Notes under the pieces: model-generated
Told to the model about the DNA's origin: nothing
The model's input: only the letters and a program-made list of their open reading frames with translations
Databases searched by the model: none
DNA from: Mesostigma viride
Lineage: Eukaryota; Streptophyta; Mesostigmatophyceae; Mesostigmatales; Mesostigmataceae
Direction: 5' to 3'
NCBI GenBank assembly: GCA_009746045.1
Contig: RPFO01000213.1
Coordinates: 6,459,957-6,523,956, forward strand
Length of the DNA: 64,000 bases
Translations under genes and position numbers: made by a program
In this document: one piece after another, positions 47,813 through 59,113 of the stretch
How positions within the stretch are numbered: the stretch's first letter is position 1
Layout of the letters: each line of letters begins with the position of its first letter

Positions 47813-48445
47813 AGACACCGACCTCGGTCTGGCCGGCCCCCAGAGGCTTGGCCAGCCGGGGCGCTATATCCTGACCTGGCCTGGCCCCAAGGACAAACCC
47901 AGATGGGTCAACTGGTAGAGTTGCCATGAACTACACAAATCAGTTACCACGCTAGACAGGACCCCTAGGGTAGAGAGCTTAGTGTGATAGAGTTGACTTG
48001 ATGTTTGATGTTGTACATAGATAGATTCGACCGGTAGGATTGCGTGTCCCCATCCATCCATCCATCCATCCATCCATCCATCCATCCATCCATCCATCCA
48101 TCCATCCATCCATCCGTCCGTCCGTCCGTCCGTCCGTCCGTCCGTCCGTCCGTCCGTCCGTCCGTCCGTCCGTCCGTCCGTCCGTCCGTCCGTCCGTCCG
48201 TCCGTCCGTCCGTCCGTCCGTCCGTCCGTCCGTCCGTCCGTCCGTCCGTCCGTCCGTCCGTCCGTCCGTCCGTCCGTCCGTCCGTCCGTCCGTCCGTCCG
48301 TCCGTCCGTCCGTCCGTCCGTCCGTCCGTCCGTCCGTCCGTCCGTCCGTCCGTCCGTCCGTCCATCCATCCATCCATCCATCCATCGGGGTTAATGCTCC
48401 GTGACTCCCCAATGGGAGCACGAGTTTAATTAATCAATTAATTAG
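47813..48445 (+). mobile_element. LINE 3' shard (+ strand) with internal tetranucleotide array
   Basis: Plus strand 47813-47925 encodes [20 protein letters not shown] and [11 protein letters not shown], matching the C-terminus of the LINE at 42333-43445 (LGLAGPQWLGQPGRHILTW). A hairpin TGCTCC...GGGAGCA (48395-48420) and a TTAATTAATCAATTAATTAG tail follow on the same strand. The 3' untranslated part in between contains the CCAT/CCGT array. The hairpin-tail unit recurs inverted at about 52874-52920. Confidence 0.65.
48051..48386. repeat. Compound tetranucleotide array (CCAT)-(CCGT)-(CCAT)
   Basis: CCAT units about 48051-48114, CCGT units about 48115-48361, CCAT units again to 48386. The symmetric structure suggests a CCAT array whose core mutated to CCGT and expanded. 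The Pro-Ser-Val/Ile-Arg/His frames are artefacts. Confidence 0.98.
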
Positions 48446-49929
48446 TTCTATCTAGAGCACTTGAGCCAGACCCTAGGGGTCTTGCCTGCCATGCTTCCTA
48501 CACTTGCAAACACGCGGCTTCCCCACTGGTGGGGGGGGGGGGGGGGCGTCATTGTCCTCTATACCCTGAGCTTACTTGGCTTTGTTCATCATCTTTCTCC
48601 GAATCACGGAGAGGCCTAGGACCCCATGTCCTCTAATAGCTTGCCTTACCTAGACCCCACCACATTTGCAACACAGCGTACGCTGTCAACATGTATGCAC
48701 AGATGGCTAAGTTATGACTAGTTCAAAAGTCTAGTGAATAAAACTCAGTCAAGTGACCCAAGCATCACAACACAAGAACACCCTTAACCCAGATGCCTAT
48801 CTACAATGCCCAACAAACAAGGACTATGGACGTCAGGACACAAAGCAAATGTGCAATGGAAAATGCTCGTTATCAGTCCCATAACCAATATGGCTAGCTC
48901 CCTTGCTAATACATGGATGATGCCTACCACCTGGATGGAGGAGTTGAGCTACAAGGGCTAAAAAAAACAACTGCATATACAGCCAAATGTCACATATAAG
49001 GTATTTCCAGCATGGCGCGCAAGATTACCTTGTTTTCAATGACGATGCAGACCCTGGAGGCGTTCATGAGTATCGCCAGCTCCTTGCAACGGCGATGCCG
49101 CCAGGCAGTTAGGGTTCTTGACTACGCAATATATAGAACGTCTACGATGTCACACCTCCAATAAAGCAGGTGAAGCAAAACTCCGATATTTTACCGACCA
49201 ACTCTAGGTAAGATTGAGAAGCATGATGTATGCAGCGTAAGCCATACCTTTGCAAGCTGCGGTAAATTTGAAGACGCAATTACTGCAACAAGCGGCTTAC
49301 AAATTCACGTGAACATACCGGAGAGGACTCCAAAAGTTTACCGTCACGGACTTGTAGAGCGGGCACAGATTGGGAGGGGGCAAGGCCGCATGGCGCATGG
49401 GGCAAACGAACGTATCATGGTCTGCATTCCTTCCCACCCAGGCAAGCCAAGAAAACCCGGCATCCAGGGAAGGCTTTTCGCGGATCGCGCAGGCAAAAGA
49501 AGGATTTTCGCGGATATCTTGCAAGGAATGGCTGCATACCAGAACCGATAGGATTATTTTCATTGTTTCCATTGCTAAACGCTTCTTCCTTCATCGATTC
49601 AACCCACTGCATTTGATTGTTACCGCAGCTGGCATGCATCCTAAATTATTCATCGCGGCCAGAATTGCATATTAAACCCACAAGCGAGTTTGTATCAAGA
49701 AGGAACAGTGCACACTGAGCTATGACACATCGTACCGGAACTTTCTCTACAACCATCAGGATAGTTTTTTGGCCAATTGCTTGCCAAATTAGGCAAGTAT
49801 TTACGGAACGATCGGCGCCATCGCCTCGTGCACCGCTCCGCACGGTCCGCGGAGGTACCGCGCGAACTTGTGGGCGCGAAAACTTTATAACGACGTGCCC
49901 CCAACTGTCCCCTCTGTACGTCTGTACCG
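48446..49929. other. No gene recognised
   Basis: A 17-base G run occurs at about 48531-48547. Short frames on both strands (60-100 residues, for example around 49309-49675) overlap one another on opposite strands and resemble nothing I know. Confidence 0.5.
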
Positions 49930-50104
49930 TCCACGAGACGGCAACAAGGAATCTAAAAAACGAATCAGATTTGGATCAGGAAAACCGATGTATGAACGTA
50001 TCTTACGTATCGAACAAAGAATCCCCGACCGATCTGTAATAAAAAACACCTGTCTGTATATTACATATCTGTAATTTCCGGGCCTCAACTTTACTAATCT
50101 GTAA
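49930..50104 (-). repeat. Right member of the ~170-bp inverted repeat pair
   Basis: The reverse complement begins TTACAGATTAGTAAAGTTG at 50104 and shares CCGG.AATTACAGAT, ACAGGTGTTTTTTATTACAG and GATCCAAATCTGATTCGTTT with 44362-44540. Confidence 0.85.
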
Positions 50105-51635
50105 TATTCTCTTTTTTTTTTTTACCCGCACCGTAACCGTTAGTCAGTAAGACAGTTTATCAATGGATCGCCAATGACACGCCAGTGACGCCACATGTGG
50201 GACATGCCAATTTGCCAAGTGGCGAGAGTCTTCGAAAAGGACATAGTCGGCAGGGAATCCTTTCATGTTTGCCCCTTTGGCACATGTCAGCTACAATTGT
50301 CTCTCGTGCAAATCCGATTCGTGCGGGTGTCAGATTGGGTCCAGGCCTTGTTTTAGTGCACGTCACCAAGTATCGTGGCATACCTGCCCCTTCAACGTCG
50401 GTAATAATTTCTTGGCTAGCTGCGCCGCGAACCAAATTGCGCGCCCCGGCGTTCGCATCGGAAACGTCTGCGTGATCGTATTGGCTGATCACGGCCACCA
50501 GTAACTGGACAGGAAAGCCTGAAACCGAACGGTGTCATCAGTCGTCCTCTATTGGCTACTACGTTGTTAGTGTCTTTCGCAGTCGCCGCTCCGAAAAGCA
50601 GATTTTCCGCTCAGCTGTGACTTGTGTGATCCCTTGTGTGGTCAGAATCTCCGTTGCAAATCTTTGTGCGACGGCCGAAGGGATGATTGCCCGCAAACAG
50701 CAACGCGCCACGGGCGTCGTCAGGTCACGGCAAAGACGTGCTTTGGGGGGACGACGGCCCGGGCACCCCCATTGGCGGGGACCCCCCTGCCGGGCACGCG
50801 CGACCGATTCCGCGCGCGCGCATCTACCCCGGGCATGACGGCGTCATGACGGAGTCGCCCCAAAGCGGGGTGCGGGTCAAGCCGGGCAGACCGAGGCAGA
50901 CAGACATTCGGGCAGGCAGACCAAGTAGGGCATGGGCAGTCTATCTCATAAATTGTTGCCATATGAGCCTAAGACGCATGACATGAATGACATGAAAATG
51001 TGGAATCCCAGCTACGGGAACGGATCGAATACGGGCTGTTTGTCTTTTAGACCATGCGGGTATATTCAATCTGCAGTCTACGACGAAGAAAATTTCATTT
51101 GTAGAGGATTAAGTTACGAGAAGGCTATGAGAACAGCATACAATTCAAGCGCGAATAAAAAACCCTCGCAAGTAAGAAGATGGTGTTGAGCGTACTTGCT
51201 AAAGTTGTTTTTTTATTTCGCGCACTTCTGTTGCTGTTCCATATCCGTAATTTTTCATTATCGACGACGCACGTATGTGCTTATATTCAGACTACATGCA
51301 TGCAAATGATCTCCAGACCAGTGGCGCGAATTAGTGGCAGAAGATGACAAGAAAGTGTCGGCTTCGACACCCCAGATCTAGGACTTCCAGCTTCAAGGGT
51401 AATACTGTGTATCCACAACAATGCGGTTATCAAATACGTGTATACGAACAGACTTATCGATATCAAGGCCTATGCGCCTGGAATGTATCTGCCTGCCTTC
51501 GACGAGTTAGTAGCAACTTTTGGCTCAGTCATCGGCATTCTTAATTATGCCTCGGCACTGGCGGGTACAGTAAAATTCGTCATATATTCGTTTTTTGACG
51601 TTATAATAGTGCATTTACCATGGCCAATGCATCTA
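50105..51635. other. No gene recognised
   Basis: GC-rich in the part around 50700-50930, including CGCGCGCGC, but no frame is convincing. A CpG-rich island near an unseen promoter is possible; nothing supports it further. Confidence 0.45.
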
Positions 51636-52160
51636 CCCAACCAACCAACCAACCAACCAACCAACCAACCAACCAACCAACCAACCAACCAACCAACCAA
51701 CCAACCAACCAACCAACCAACCAACCAACCAACCAACCAACCAACCAACCAACCAACCAACCAACCAACCAACCAACCAACCAACCAACCAACCAACCAA
51801 CCAACCAACCAACCAACCAACCAACCACACACACACACACACATACCTACCCACCTACCCACCTACCTACCTACCTACCTACCTACCTACCTACCTACCT
51901 ACCTACCTACCTACCTACCTACCTACCTACCTACCTACCTACCTACCTACCTACCTACCTACCTACCTACCTACCTACCTACCTACCTACCTACCTACCT
52001 ACCTACCTACCTACCTACCTACCTACCTACCTACCTACCTACCTACCTACCTACCTACCTACCTACCTACCTACCTACCTATCATACACGCACTCACACT
52101 CACACTCACACTCACACTCACGCTCACCACACGCACCATACTCACCACACTCACCAACGT
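51636..52160. repeat. Compound simple-repeat block: (CCAA)n-(CA)n-(CCTA)n-(CACTCA)n
   Basis: CCAA units about 51636-51826, CA units 51827-51842, CCTA/ACCT units about 51844-52080, then degenerate CACTCA units to about 52160. Frames such as Pro-Thr-Asn-Gln or Leu-Pro-Thr-Tyr runs are artefacts. Confidence 0.97.
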
Positions 52161-52261
52161 AGCCAATTGTGCTTAACTTTTTTGGGGGCATGGAAAGATA
52201 AATTCGCTGACTCAAATACCCTGACGTCAATAAATTCGCTTACTCAAGTCTTTAACTTAAG

Positions 52262-52312
52262 TTAATTAATTAATAAGCACGCGCAGATCTGTCCAGGTGC
52301 AATACAACCATT
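52262..52312 (-). repeat. LINE/SINE 3' tail copy 1
   Basis: TTAATTAATTAATAAGCACG followed by CGCA..TCTGTCCAGGTGCAATACAACCA. The tail and AAGCACG resemble the LINE end at 40164-40190, and GTGCAATACAACCA also occurs in that LINE's 3' region (about 40348). No coding sequence accompanies it. Confidence 0.6.
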
Positions 52313-52780
52313 AATGCATTAATTAGGAACATAACTCCGTTGGGAGTATATGTAGCACATAACCCAGAGAAGGGGCATATGGCCTATCATACATTCTACG
52401 CTACTTCCTGCAAGGGTGGGAATGTAAACGACCCTTGCTCTAGGTGCACCAGGGCACTTGCAGCCCCATGATGTTCAAGCTATGCCCAGCTAAGGGGGAG
52501 CCTGTCATGGGGGGGAAGATCAGCATAGCTATACAAAAGCTAGGGCATGCATGGCGTCTCAGCAGAGAGTTACTCCCTGCATGGGCACGGCATAATTAAA
52601 TAAAGCTAGGCATCATCTGGAGGGTGGCTCATCATAGGCACACATGTACATGACTAAAAAGGCTAGGCCTCAGCTGGTATCGTGCCTGTAGTAGGCGGGC
52701 ATGTACAAGGCCACGGTCTAACTATTCTACACTACTGCTACTGTATTCCTCTAGGCTGGGGCTTCTAATACAACCATGCA
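52313..52780. other. Non-coding sequence between two LINE-tail copies
   Basis: No frame of interest. It may be the 3' untranslated region of a LINE or the body of a short non-autonomous element, since it is bounded on both sides by the same tail motif in the same orientation. Confidence 0.4.
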
Positions 52781-52830
52781 ATTAATTAATAAGCACGCGC
52801 AACACTGTCCAGGTGCAATACAACCATGCA
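52781..52830 (-). repeat. LINE/SINE 3' tail copy 2
   Basis: ATTAATTAATAAGCACGCGC then ACTGTCCAGGTGCAATACAACCATGCA, a second copy of the motif at 52262-52312. Confidence 0.6.
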
Positions 52831-52873
52831 ATACCATGGTTGTATTTAACTTTGGGGGGGAATATATACATAA

Positions 52874-52920
52874 TGAATTAATTAAACTCGTGCTCCCGTT
52901 GGGGAGTCACGGAGCACCGA
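52874..52920 (-). repeat. LINE 3' hairpin and tail (second type), inverted copy
   Basis: The reverse complement reads GGTGCTCCGTGACTCCCCAA, then CGGGAGCACGAGTTTAATTAATT, matching the plus-strand end at 48391-48435. The stem GTGCTCC/GGGAGCAC is intact here. Confidence 0.7.
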
Positions 52921-53830
52921 AGTGCTTTTAATCCCTGTGTGAATATATATCAAGGAGACAATATATACATGAAACATAACAGGACATGAAGCATAACATG
53001 ATGATGAGACAGCAAGAGTTTACACTTTACACCCGTTTATCAATGAGAAAATATATACTCCCTACCTAGATGGCCGAACATGCATCACATTTTGTTCAAA
53101 TTGAGAATTTATTAATTATGACTACTGCACTCACAGTGGATGCCGTGCGCGGCCTCTACTACCTAGTGAGTAGCGTTTTATATTACCTGTGGCCTGCCAG
53201 CCCTGCCTCCTAATGATATTTGGCAATGCATGAGAGACGGGGTGAGAGAATTGGACAGGTGTCCCTGCCCTGTCTTGTTGTGTAGCATGAATGACTTTAT
53301 ATACATTATGTACATACAATATCTGCCATGAGTTATACACATATCTGCCTACGAGCTTTTTTGCAACAGACAAGATCTTAGCTCATGTCACATGTCTCAC
53401 GAACGAGAACATGTGTTGACAAGTTTCAACTACTGGCCCTACACTGAGGGCAACTGCCTTTCCTGTCAGACAACTGCACTAACGTGTTCTCTCACACGAC
53501 ATTGGACCGCCATGCGTCCAGCCCTGACTAGTTGTCAACAAGGGTTCAAGTCTCATGCTAACAGAGTTGTCTCATTTAATACACTACAAAAGATACACAG
53601 ACACTTGCATGACATCATAACTGGATTCAGCAGGCAATACATCATCACCCCACATGCACATGCTGCATCTCAATCTGGCCGGGTTGCTGGGCATCCTATA
53701 TGTGAAAAAAATGCAATTTGAAAAAACTGCACACATGTGCAGTAAAATCCCGGTTACTGGTCACTGAACTTGTAATGGCAGATGCACGATCTGCATGTAG
53801 CAGTGCCCGAGTAAGGCCCAATGACCAAGT
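52921..53830. other. No gene recognised
   Basis: Downstream flank of the Crypton-type gene. It includes TATCAAGGAGACAA at about 52949-52962, a match to the MITE-like ends at 47477. No other feature seen. Confidence 0.45.
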
Positions 53831-56800
53831 TCAGGCACGCCGGCCATTCTGGAGTGCACGGCGCAGGGTCAATGCCTCCTGGATACCAACCTCCCAAATT
53901 GACCCAGCCCGTCCTGCATCAACCTCAGCCAAGGCGCCCGGGAACTTCTCCTTATGCACGGCCTTGAACTCCTTCCGCATGGTGTTGAGGCTCTTGCACG
54001 TCGGGGGCATGTGCTGACGTTGCAAACCATCCACGACCACCTGACAAGCTGTATTAAACTCCTCAGGGGTCCCCCCTGGCACACGAAAGAGATCGCTGAT
54101 AAGCGCGAGATGCATGACCCCCCAATAAAACCACCTGGCCCGGTCGTAGTACTTCTTGTCCGCCTGCCGCCATAAGTGCTGGTGCCTATGCTCCAGCACC
54201 TCGAGAGGCGCCTGCTGGCCCTGCGGGCACGTGTACTCAGCCCAAGCATCACGAGGGCTAGTGAGATTTCTGTTCAGCCTCACTTGTGGGACACCCTGCC
54301 GAGGGGGGCCAGGGGCAGCCCCGGTGGTGGCAGGGCCACGGGCAGCGGGGCCAGGGGCAGCCCCGGTGGCGGCAGGGCCAGGGGCAGCGGGGCCAGGGGC
54401 AGCCCCGGTGGCGGCAGGGCCGCGGGCAGCGGGGCCAGGGGCAGCCCCAGTGGCGGCAGGGCCGCGGGCAGCGGGGCCAGGGGCAGCCCCGGTGGCGGCA
54501 GGGCCGCGGGCAGCGGGGCCAGGGGCAGCCCCGGTGGCGGCAGGGCCGCGGGCAGCGGGGCCAGGGGCAGCCCCGGTGGCGGCAGGGCCGCGGGCAGCGA
54601 GGCCAGGGGCGGGACCCTCTGCTGGGAAGCGGCACTCAAAGGGAATGCCTCCCACCATGGCGTGCACAAAGCCCTGGGCCAAAGTCTGAGTGTTGACCTC
54701 GGCCACCCAGTCCATCACCTGCCTCGCGCTTGACTCAGCTAGCCTCTCCACCTTCTCCTCCACCTTCTCCACCTTCCCCTCCAGGACACGCAACCTGTTC
54801 CCCATCGCCTCGTCCCTCTTCTCGGCCCTCGTCTCTACCCTCTCCTCGAGGCCACGGACGCAGTCCTCTAAACGGTTCAGGCGGTCGGATTGCCCGCGCA
54901 AGTGCGCAGCATACTGTAAAAGACGGGCAAAATCATTGCAACAACCATCGCAAACAAAAACCATTGAGGCCCCACACGCTGAGTAGGAGCTTGTTGACGT
55001 GCTACACACATAGTTGGTTGGATGCATCAAAGTTCTGTTCGTTAATGTCTAGCTCGTTCAAGGTACGACTGTATAACTCTCGAAGCATGGAAATTTCATC
55101 CTAGAAAAACAAATAGGCGTGCTCACCTGAGGGGGCATGACACCCCAGCCCTCCGGCGGCACCTGCCCACGGTTGTGGACCTCGACCACCTTTGCCGCAA
55201 ACGGGTCCCAGGCGTCTCCTGAAAAAATCTCATGGTAGATGATTGGATGGTGCTGATACATCTGAACGTAGCGGAACCGGTCCTGCAAGACCGCGATGCT
55301 CTGCATGTCAAATAATGTGCATGGGGCAAAGGCCACACATACAAGATGTCAAGTGCACATCACAAAAGGACGATGCCAGGCAAACATTGTTACAGCATCA
55401 CCATCCAATACTACAGATGTCCCATATTCGAGCTAACATACCTGGCACAGGAGCGTCCTCGCGAACAGCAGGAATTCGAGCCAGTGCTCCGCGGCAAAGT
55501 CGACGTCGCTCTGGTTGGCGTTGGCATTCTTCGCTTTGATCGCCTCCAGCTCGCCAACTTCAGGAAAAATCTGATTCACCACGTGCGCAGGGGGGGGACC
55601 CTTGAGCGCGGCAGGTAATGCGCGTGGGGATCGAACGGCCACAAGTGACCGGCAGCGCACCCCATGGCTTCCAGGGGTAGAACCGGCTTGTAGTTCATCG
55701 TCATGATGTGCGACCGCATCCACTTCCCAAAAGCGGCAGTACTTGCATCAGACACCCTGCATAGACCGCACACACGTGATACATGTAAAGAGGGAATCAG
55801 CAAAAGAACAAAAACAACCAAGGGATGCATCTATCACCATCATGTACCCCACAGCTAAACCACCGCCCATCATTCAACCTGAGACAACCATCCGTTGTAT
55901 GTCTCATTCTGTACTCTATACTTCATACTACATGGTGGGTACAGCATATTTCTTACTACATTGTGGGTGGCAATCAATACCCTTACCACCAGTCACCCTA
56001 AAACATGTGACTCTACCCGCGCAAATGGACCTACCCGCGCAGGCCCTGCGACACAGCTTGATGGTGGCGGCCCAGATGCCTCTTGCTCCTCAGACGGTGG
56101 GTGAGCTCGGGCCCAAGTGCATGTGAGAAGTAATCGTATTGAGCCCTGGGCGAGATCGAGATGAACGTGCTCTCCACAGACGGGTAGAGCTTTTCCGAGT
56201 ACCTGCCAAAATTAGGGACCCCAGCAGAGACACACACATTGAAGGAATCATAAAATCATTGAAGGAATCATAATGCATTTCGTGAGGAAATCATACGTGC
56301 ATTCGCAGTTCAGTCAGTTCGCTATTAAACTTTGGCTGGTTTGCTCCTAACAATTGTCATACAGCGTTGCCCTACCATCCTCACCATGAAGCCCGGGTTG
56401 TGAAGTCCGCCTTCCCTTTGTTGTGGATATGCCTTCTTTCAAAGAGCATCATCGCCAGCGCCGTCGGAAAGCACACCTGCAATTTGCGCCAAACAAACCA
56501 AGAGGTGCCATGCCAAAATTGGAATCATTAAATAAATGGCACGAACTACGCGCATCAACACTGATCACTCATTACTACGCACCTTGCGGCATACGATTAT
56601 CATTACCCATACTGGCTCCCGTAGGCACAGGTAAACAGTGAACAAATAAAAAAAAAAGGGTGAGAAAATGGGATGCATATCCTTGTGGTAGCATATCCTT
56701 GTGGTATACACAATTCGTGCATACCTCCGGGTCAACGTGCGGAAAGGCACCGCGCAGTATCATGCCATCGCCTTCGCGGAGCTGTTTAGAATCCACCATG

Positions 56801-58332
56801 GACATCATGACCGCAGTCTCAGCGTCCGGCTCAGTATAATATGGCAGCGTGAACACGCATGGCAGGTTGGTCTTGCGCGTCTCCATCGAGCGTGATGCAG
56901 TAAGGTGGTTGTCAAGGAAGTCGGCTCTGGGTGGATATGCATTGGGGGGAAATCGGGAAGGGCGTGGCAATAAAGAAAATCATTGTACACAAGCAAGCAT
57001 AAATGCCACAAAACCCATAATCAGGTCACAACCAATATTCAACTTGTGGACACAGCATGCAAGGCCAGGAACTTGGTGATACAACACAACCAATGTACCA
57101 CTATAATAAGAAGCCATGGGAGCACTACAAGTATTGCTGTTGAAGTTCTTGCAGAAGGCTCAGAGATATCTGTTGACACCATGCAAGGACACCAATCTAG
57201 CCAGAAAGCTCTTGTAATAGCCATGCTGGGGAAAACTCTTACCGCATCTGGTTGGCAAGGTGTTGCATCTCTCTGTCCGCGAAGGGGCCCTCGCAGCTCA
57301 GATCGAGGAAATGCCGGTTAGCAGCCCTGAACTCTGCGTCGCCGTACTTCAACGTGGTGATATGCCTTGCCGCATCCTGCTGCGCGTTCCTGAATAGGGC
57401 ACCAAAACACAAGGACATTTCCACAAATAATGAACACCGCGTTCATTCAATGCATATCATAAATGCTAGAGAGAAATTCATCACTAGAAACATCTCATCC
57501 CTAGCAAACCACACGTCCAAAGAGGGAAGTATGTCCAAAGAGGGAAGTATCACCTCCACTTACTCAGGACGGGCCCGCTCCTTGGACCTCGATGACGCAG
57601 ACGCCTTGTAAATCTTGATTCCCTCATGCTCACGCAGGTTGGGGGCCGCGCCCTTCGCATGGATGTAGTACCACCTGGTGCGAAAATGTGCCAACGCGTT
57701 CAGGACCTTATCCAGGGTAGCCTTCCCCTGCAACGATGAAGAGTGAAACATTGTACGACAGCATCCAAATACAAAGTGGGGAATACAGCGTGTGAATTGC
57801 GGCCTGACCGATGCCCCAAATGCTGCAGCAGAGAGTTGAAAGGTGTGCTTTGTAACATGGGACCGGACAGCACAGAAACCACAGTGCATTATACATCTAC
57901 CTCCGTGTCTTTCCGGCTTTCCAGGTACTGCTCGACCGCCCCCACTGTAAAAAGGTGTTCCGCTTCCTCGCCCTCCGCATACTCCGGGGTCGCGTGATGA
58001 AACGCACAGAACCGTTTCCATGCTGATTGATATCGACTCAACGTCTCAGGTGTCAAGCTGTTATGCCCGTCATAGAGCGCGCGCCTTTGCTCCGGTGTGT
58101 TTGCTCCTGGGGAAGCGGTTGGGGGAGGGCGCGCCTGAAACAAACCGGCCCGGCTACGCCCATAGCCCGCTCTGCCTTCATTCTCGTCGCTGCCGCGCTG
58201 GCCTCCGGCATCCTCGTCGCTGGAACTTGACCCTGGCCTATTGTCAGCAGGCGCATCATGGGCTGCTCTTGCGCCTGTGGTTGGCCTGCCACCACCCCGC
58301 CTACAGCCACGGCTTCTCCCCGCCGGAAACAT
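53831..58332 (-). CDS. Crypton-type tyrosine recombinase with GCR1_C-like domain, nine exons
   Basis: Exons (minus): 58332-57901, 57727-57564, 57389-57243, 56926-56725, 56476-56385, 56202-56035, 55756-55442, 55300-55127, 54913-53831. All eight introns (141-316 bp) are GT-AG and join in phase, giving about 925 residues. N-terminal core-binding domain: SLTPETLSRYQSAWKRFCAF. Catalytic domain: Arg260 or Arg265 (ASRSMETRK), GAFPHVDPE-VCFPTALAMMLF, H388-X2-R391 (KRHLGRHH), Trp414 and Tyr424 (MNYKPVLP). The R391-Tyr424 spacing of 33 fits tyrosine recombinases. HYLPRS then starts the Ndc10-like segment (HHPIIYHEIF). The last exon has a coiled coil, about seven 14-residue Ala/Gly/Pro repeats and a GCR1_C-like end (DAWAEYTCPQG, HRHQHLWRQADKKYYDR). 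One defect: a C8 run at 55590-55597 is one base short, shifting frame. It is either a live Crypton transposase or a gene derived from one. Confidence 0.85.
54297..54606 (-). repeat. Coding 42-bp minisatellite in the Crypton-type gene
   Basis: About seven tandem 42-bp units, each encoding a 14-residue Gly-Pro-Ala-Ala-Arg/Pro-Gly-Pro-Ala-Ala/Thr-Thr-Gly-Ala-Ala-Pro variant. The length is a multiple of three, so copy changes keep the frame. It forms a flexible linker between the coiled coil and the GCR1_C-like domain. Confidence 0.93.
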
Positions 58333-58488
58333 ATCCTAATGGCGGAGCAGGCCATTCATCCTGCATGCATTTCGCGTCCATTTCTGTGACGACGGTCGCT
58401 TTCTTTTCTTAACTCTTTTGTTAACAGTGAATTCCCGCCCGTGGTGTCCGTGTCTTGCGGCTAACATACTGCCTTGTGGGTGATGCGT

Positions 58489-58496
58489 CTTTTATA
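58489..58496 (-). promoter_or_regulatory. TATA-like box of the Crypton-type gene
   Basis: TATAAAAG on the minus strand, about 157 bases upstream of the start codon at 58332. It is plausible as a core promoter; no transcript data are available. Confidence 0.35.
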
Positions 58497-58593
58497 AGTA
58501 ATTCCCGGATCCAGGGCACACCCCAGAACAGGACGAAATAAATCAAGTAAATGCACGACAAGGTGACTGGTGAGTGGTGAGCCAGGACAGGCG

Positions 58594-58675
58594 CCAGGAC
58601 ACGTGGGGGTTGTCTGGCCCACGCACATCGTCGTCCAGGACACGTGGGGGGGTTTTGACCCACGCACATGGTCGT
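58594..58675. promoter_or_regulatory. Tandem 41-bp repeat with two CACGTG E-boxes in the divergent promoter
   Basis: Two units beginning CCAGGACACGTGGGGG and ending CGTCGT (58594-58634 and 58635-58675). Each holds a CACGTG palindrome (58600-58605 and 58641-58646). They lie between the divergent Crypton-type and bHLH-zipper genes. CACGTG is the classical site for bHLH proteins with His5, Glu9 and Arg13, as encoded next door, so auto- or cross-regulation is a reasonable inference. Confidence 0.5.
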
Positions 58676-59106
58676 CCCCTCGCACCGCGACGGCAGTCCC
58701 CAGACCGCGACACCACCCGCGACGGGGAGAGTCCCCAGACCAGGCCCAGACCCGCGCCGCGCCGGTCCCCGAGCCGGACCCCCCGTCCCCCGACAGCGGG
58801 GTCACGGCCCTTCCGGTTACCGCCAAGCATTCATGTGCACATCCCGCTAAAAATCGCGGCAGGGCTGCAGCTGGGAGTGCCATTGCGGCAAATAAAACTG
58901 ATTTTATTTCAGCAGTCAGCACCAAGCAGTACCAGCGCAACAGAGAATGCTGTGTTATATACGCAACATGATAGCATGATAAAAATTAGACAACCAGCGC
59001 AGGCCAGAAATCTGGAGAATCCGGACCATGGTAGCTCGAGACTGCCGTTATCTTATCTGCGTTTTCGAGTCGTTCAGACAACATGATATAGCAGTGGTCG
59101 AGTACA

Positions 59107-59113
59107 TATAAGA
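59107..59113 (+). promoter_or_regulatory. TATA-like element upstream of the bHLH gene
   Basis: TATAAGA about 35 bases before the ATG at 59147. If used, the 5' untranslated region would be very short, so it is only a candidate. Confidence 0.25.

Noticed and set aside
47864-48429. Open frames of repeated Pro-Ser-Val-Arg or Arg-Thr-Asp-Gly
   Set aside because: Translations of the CCAT/CCGT array on both strands.
44362-50104. Complete DNA transposon call for the inverted repeat pair
   Set aside because: No transposase, no matching target duplication at the borders and the interior is made of LINE pieces and simple repeats; kept only as a repeat pair.
51438-52265. 275-residue frame with Pro-Thr-Asn-Gln and Leu-Pro-Thr-Tyr runs
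   Set aside because: It consists almost entirely of simple repeats; the short ends match nothing.
53540-53560. GGGTTCAAGTCTC as a tRNA or SINE B box
   Set aside because: No A box at suitable distance and no acceptor-stem pairing seen.
54156-54733. Plus-strand Gly/Ala/Arg-rich frames
   Set aside because: Antisense of the 42-bp coding minisatellite in the recombinase; the minus-strand exon has splice and domain support.
58574-59086. 170-residue plus-strand frame between the two spliced genes
   Set aside because: Arg/Pro-rich frame in GC-rich DNA covering the tandem repeat; no motif and an overlapping frame on the other strand.
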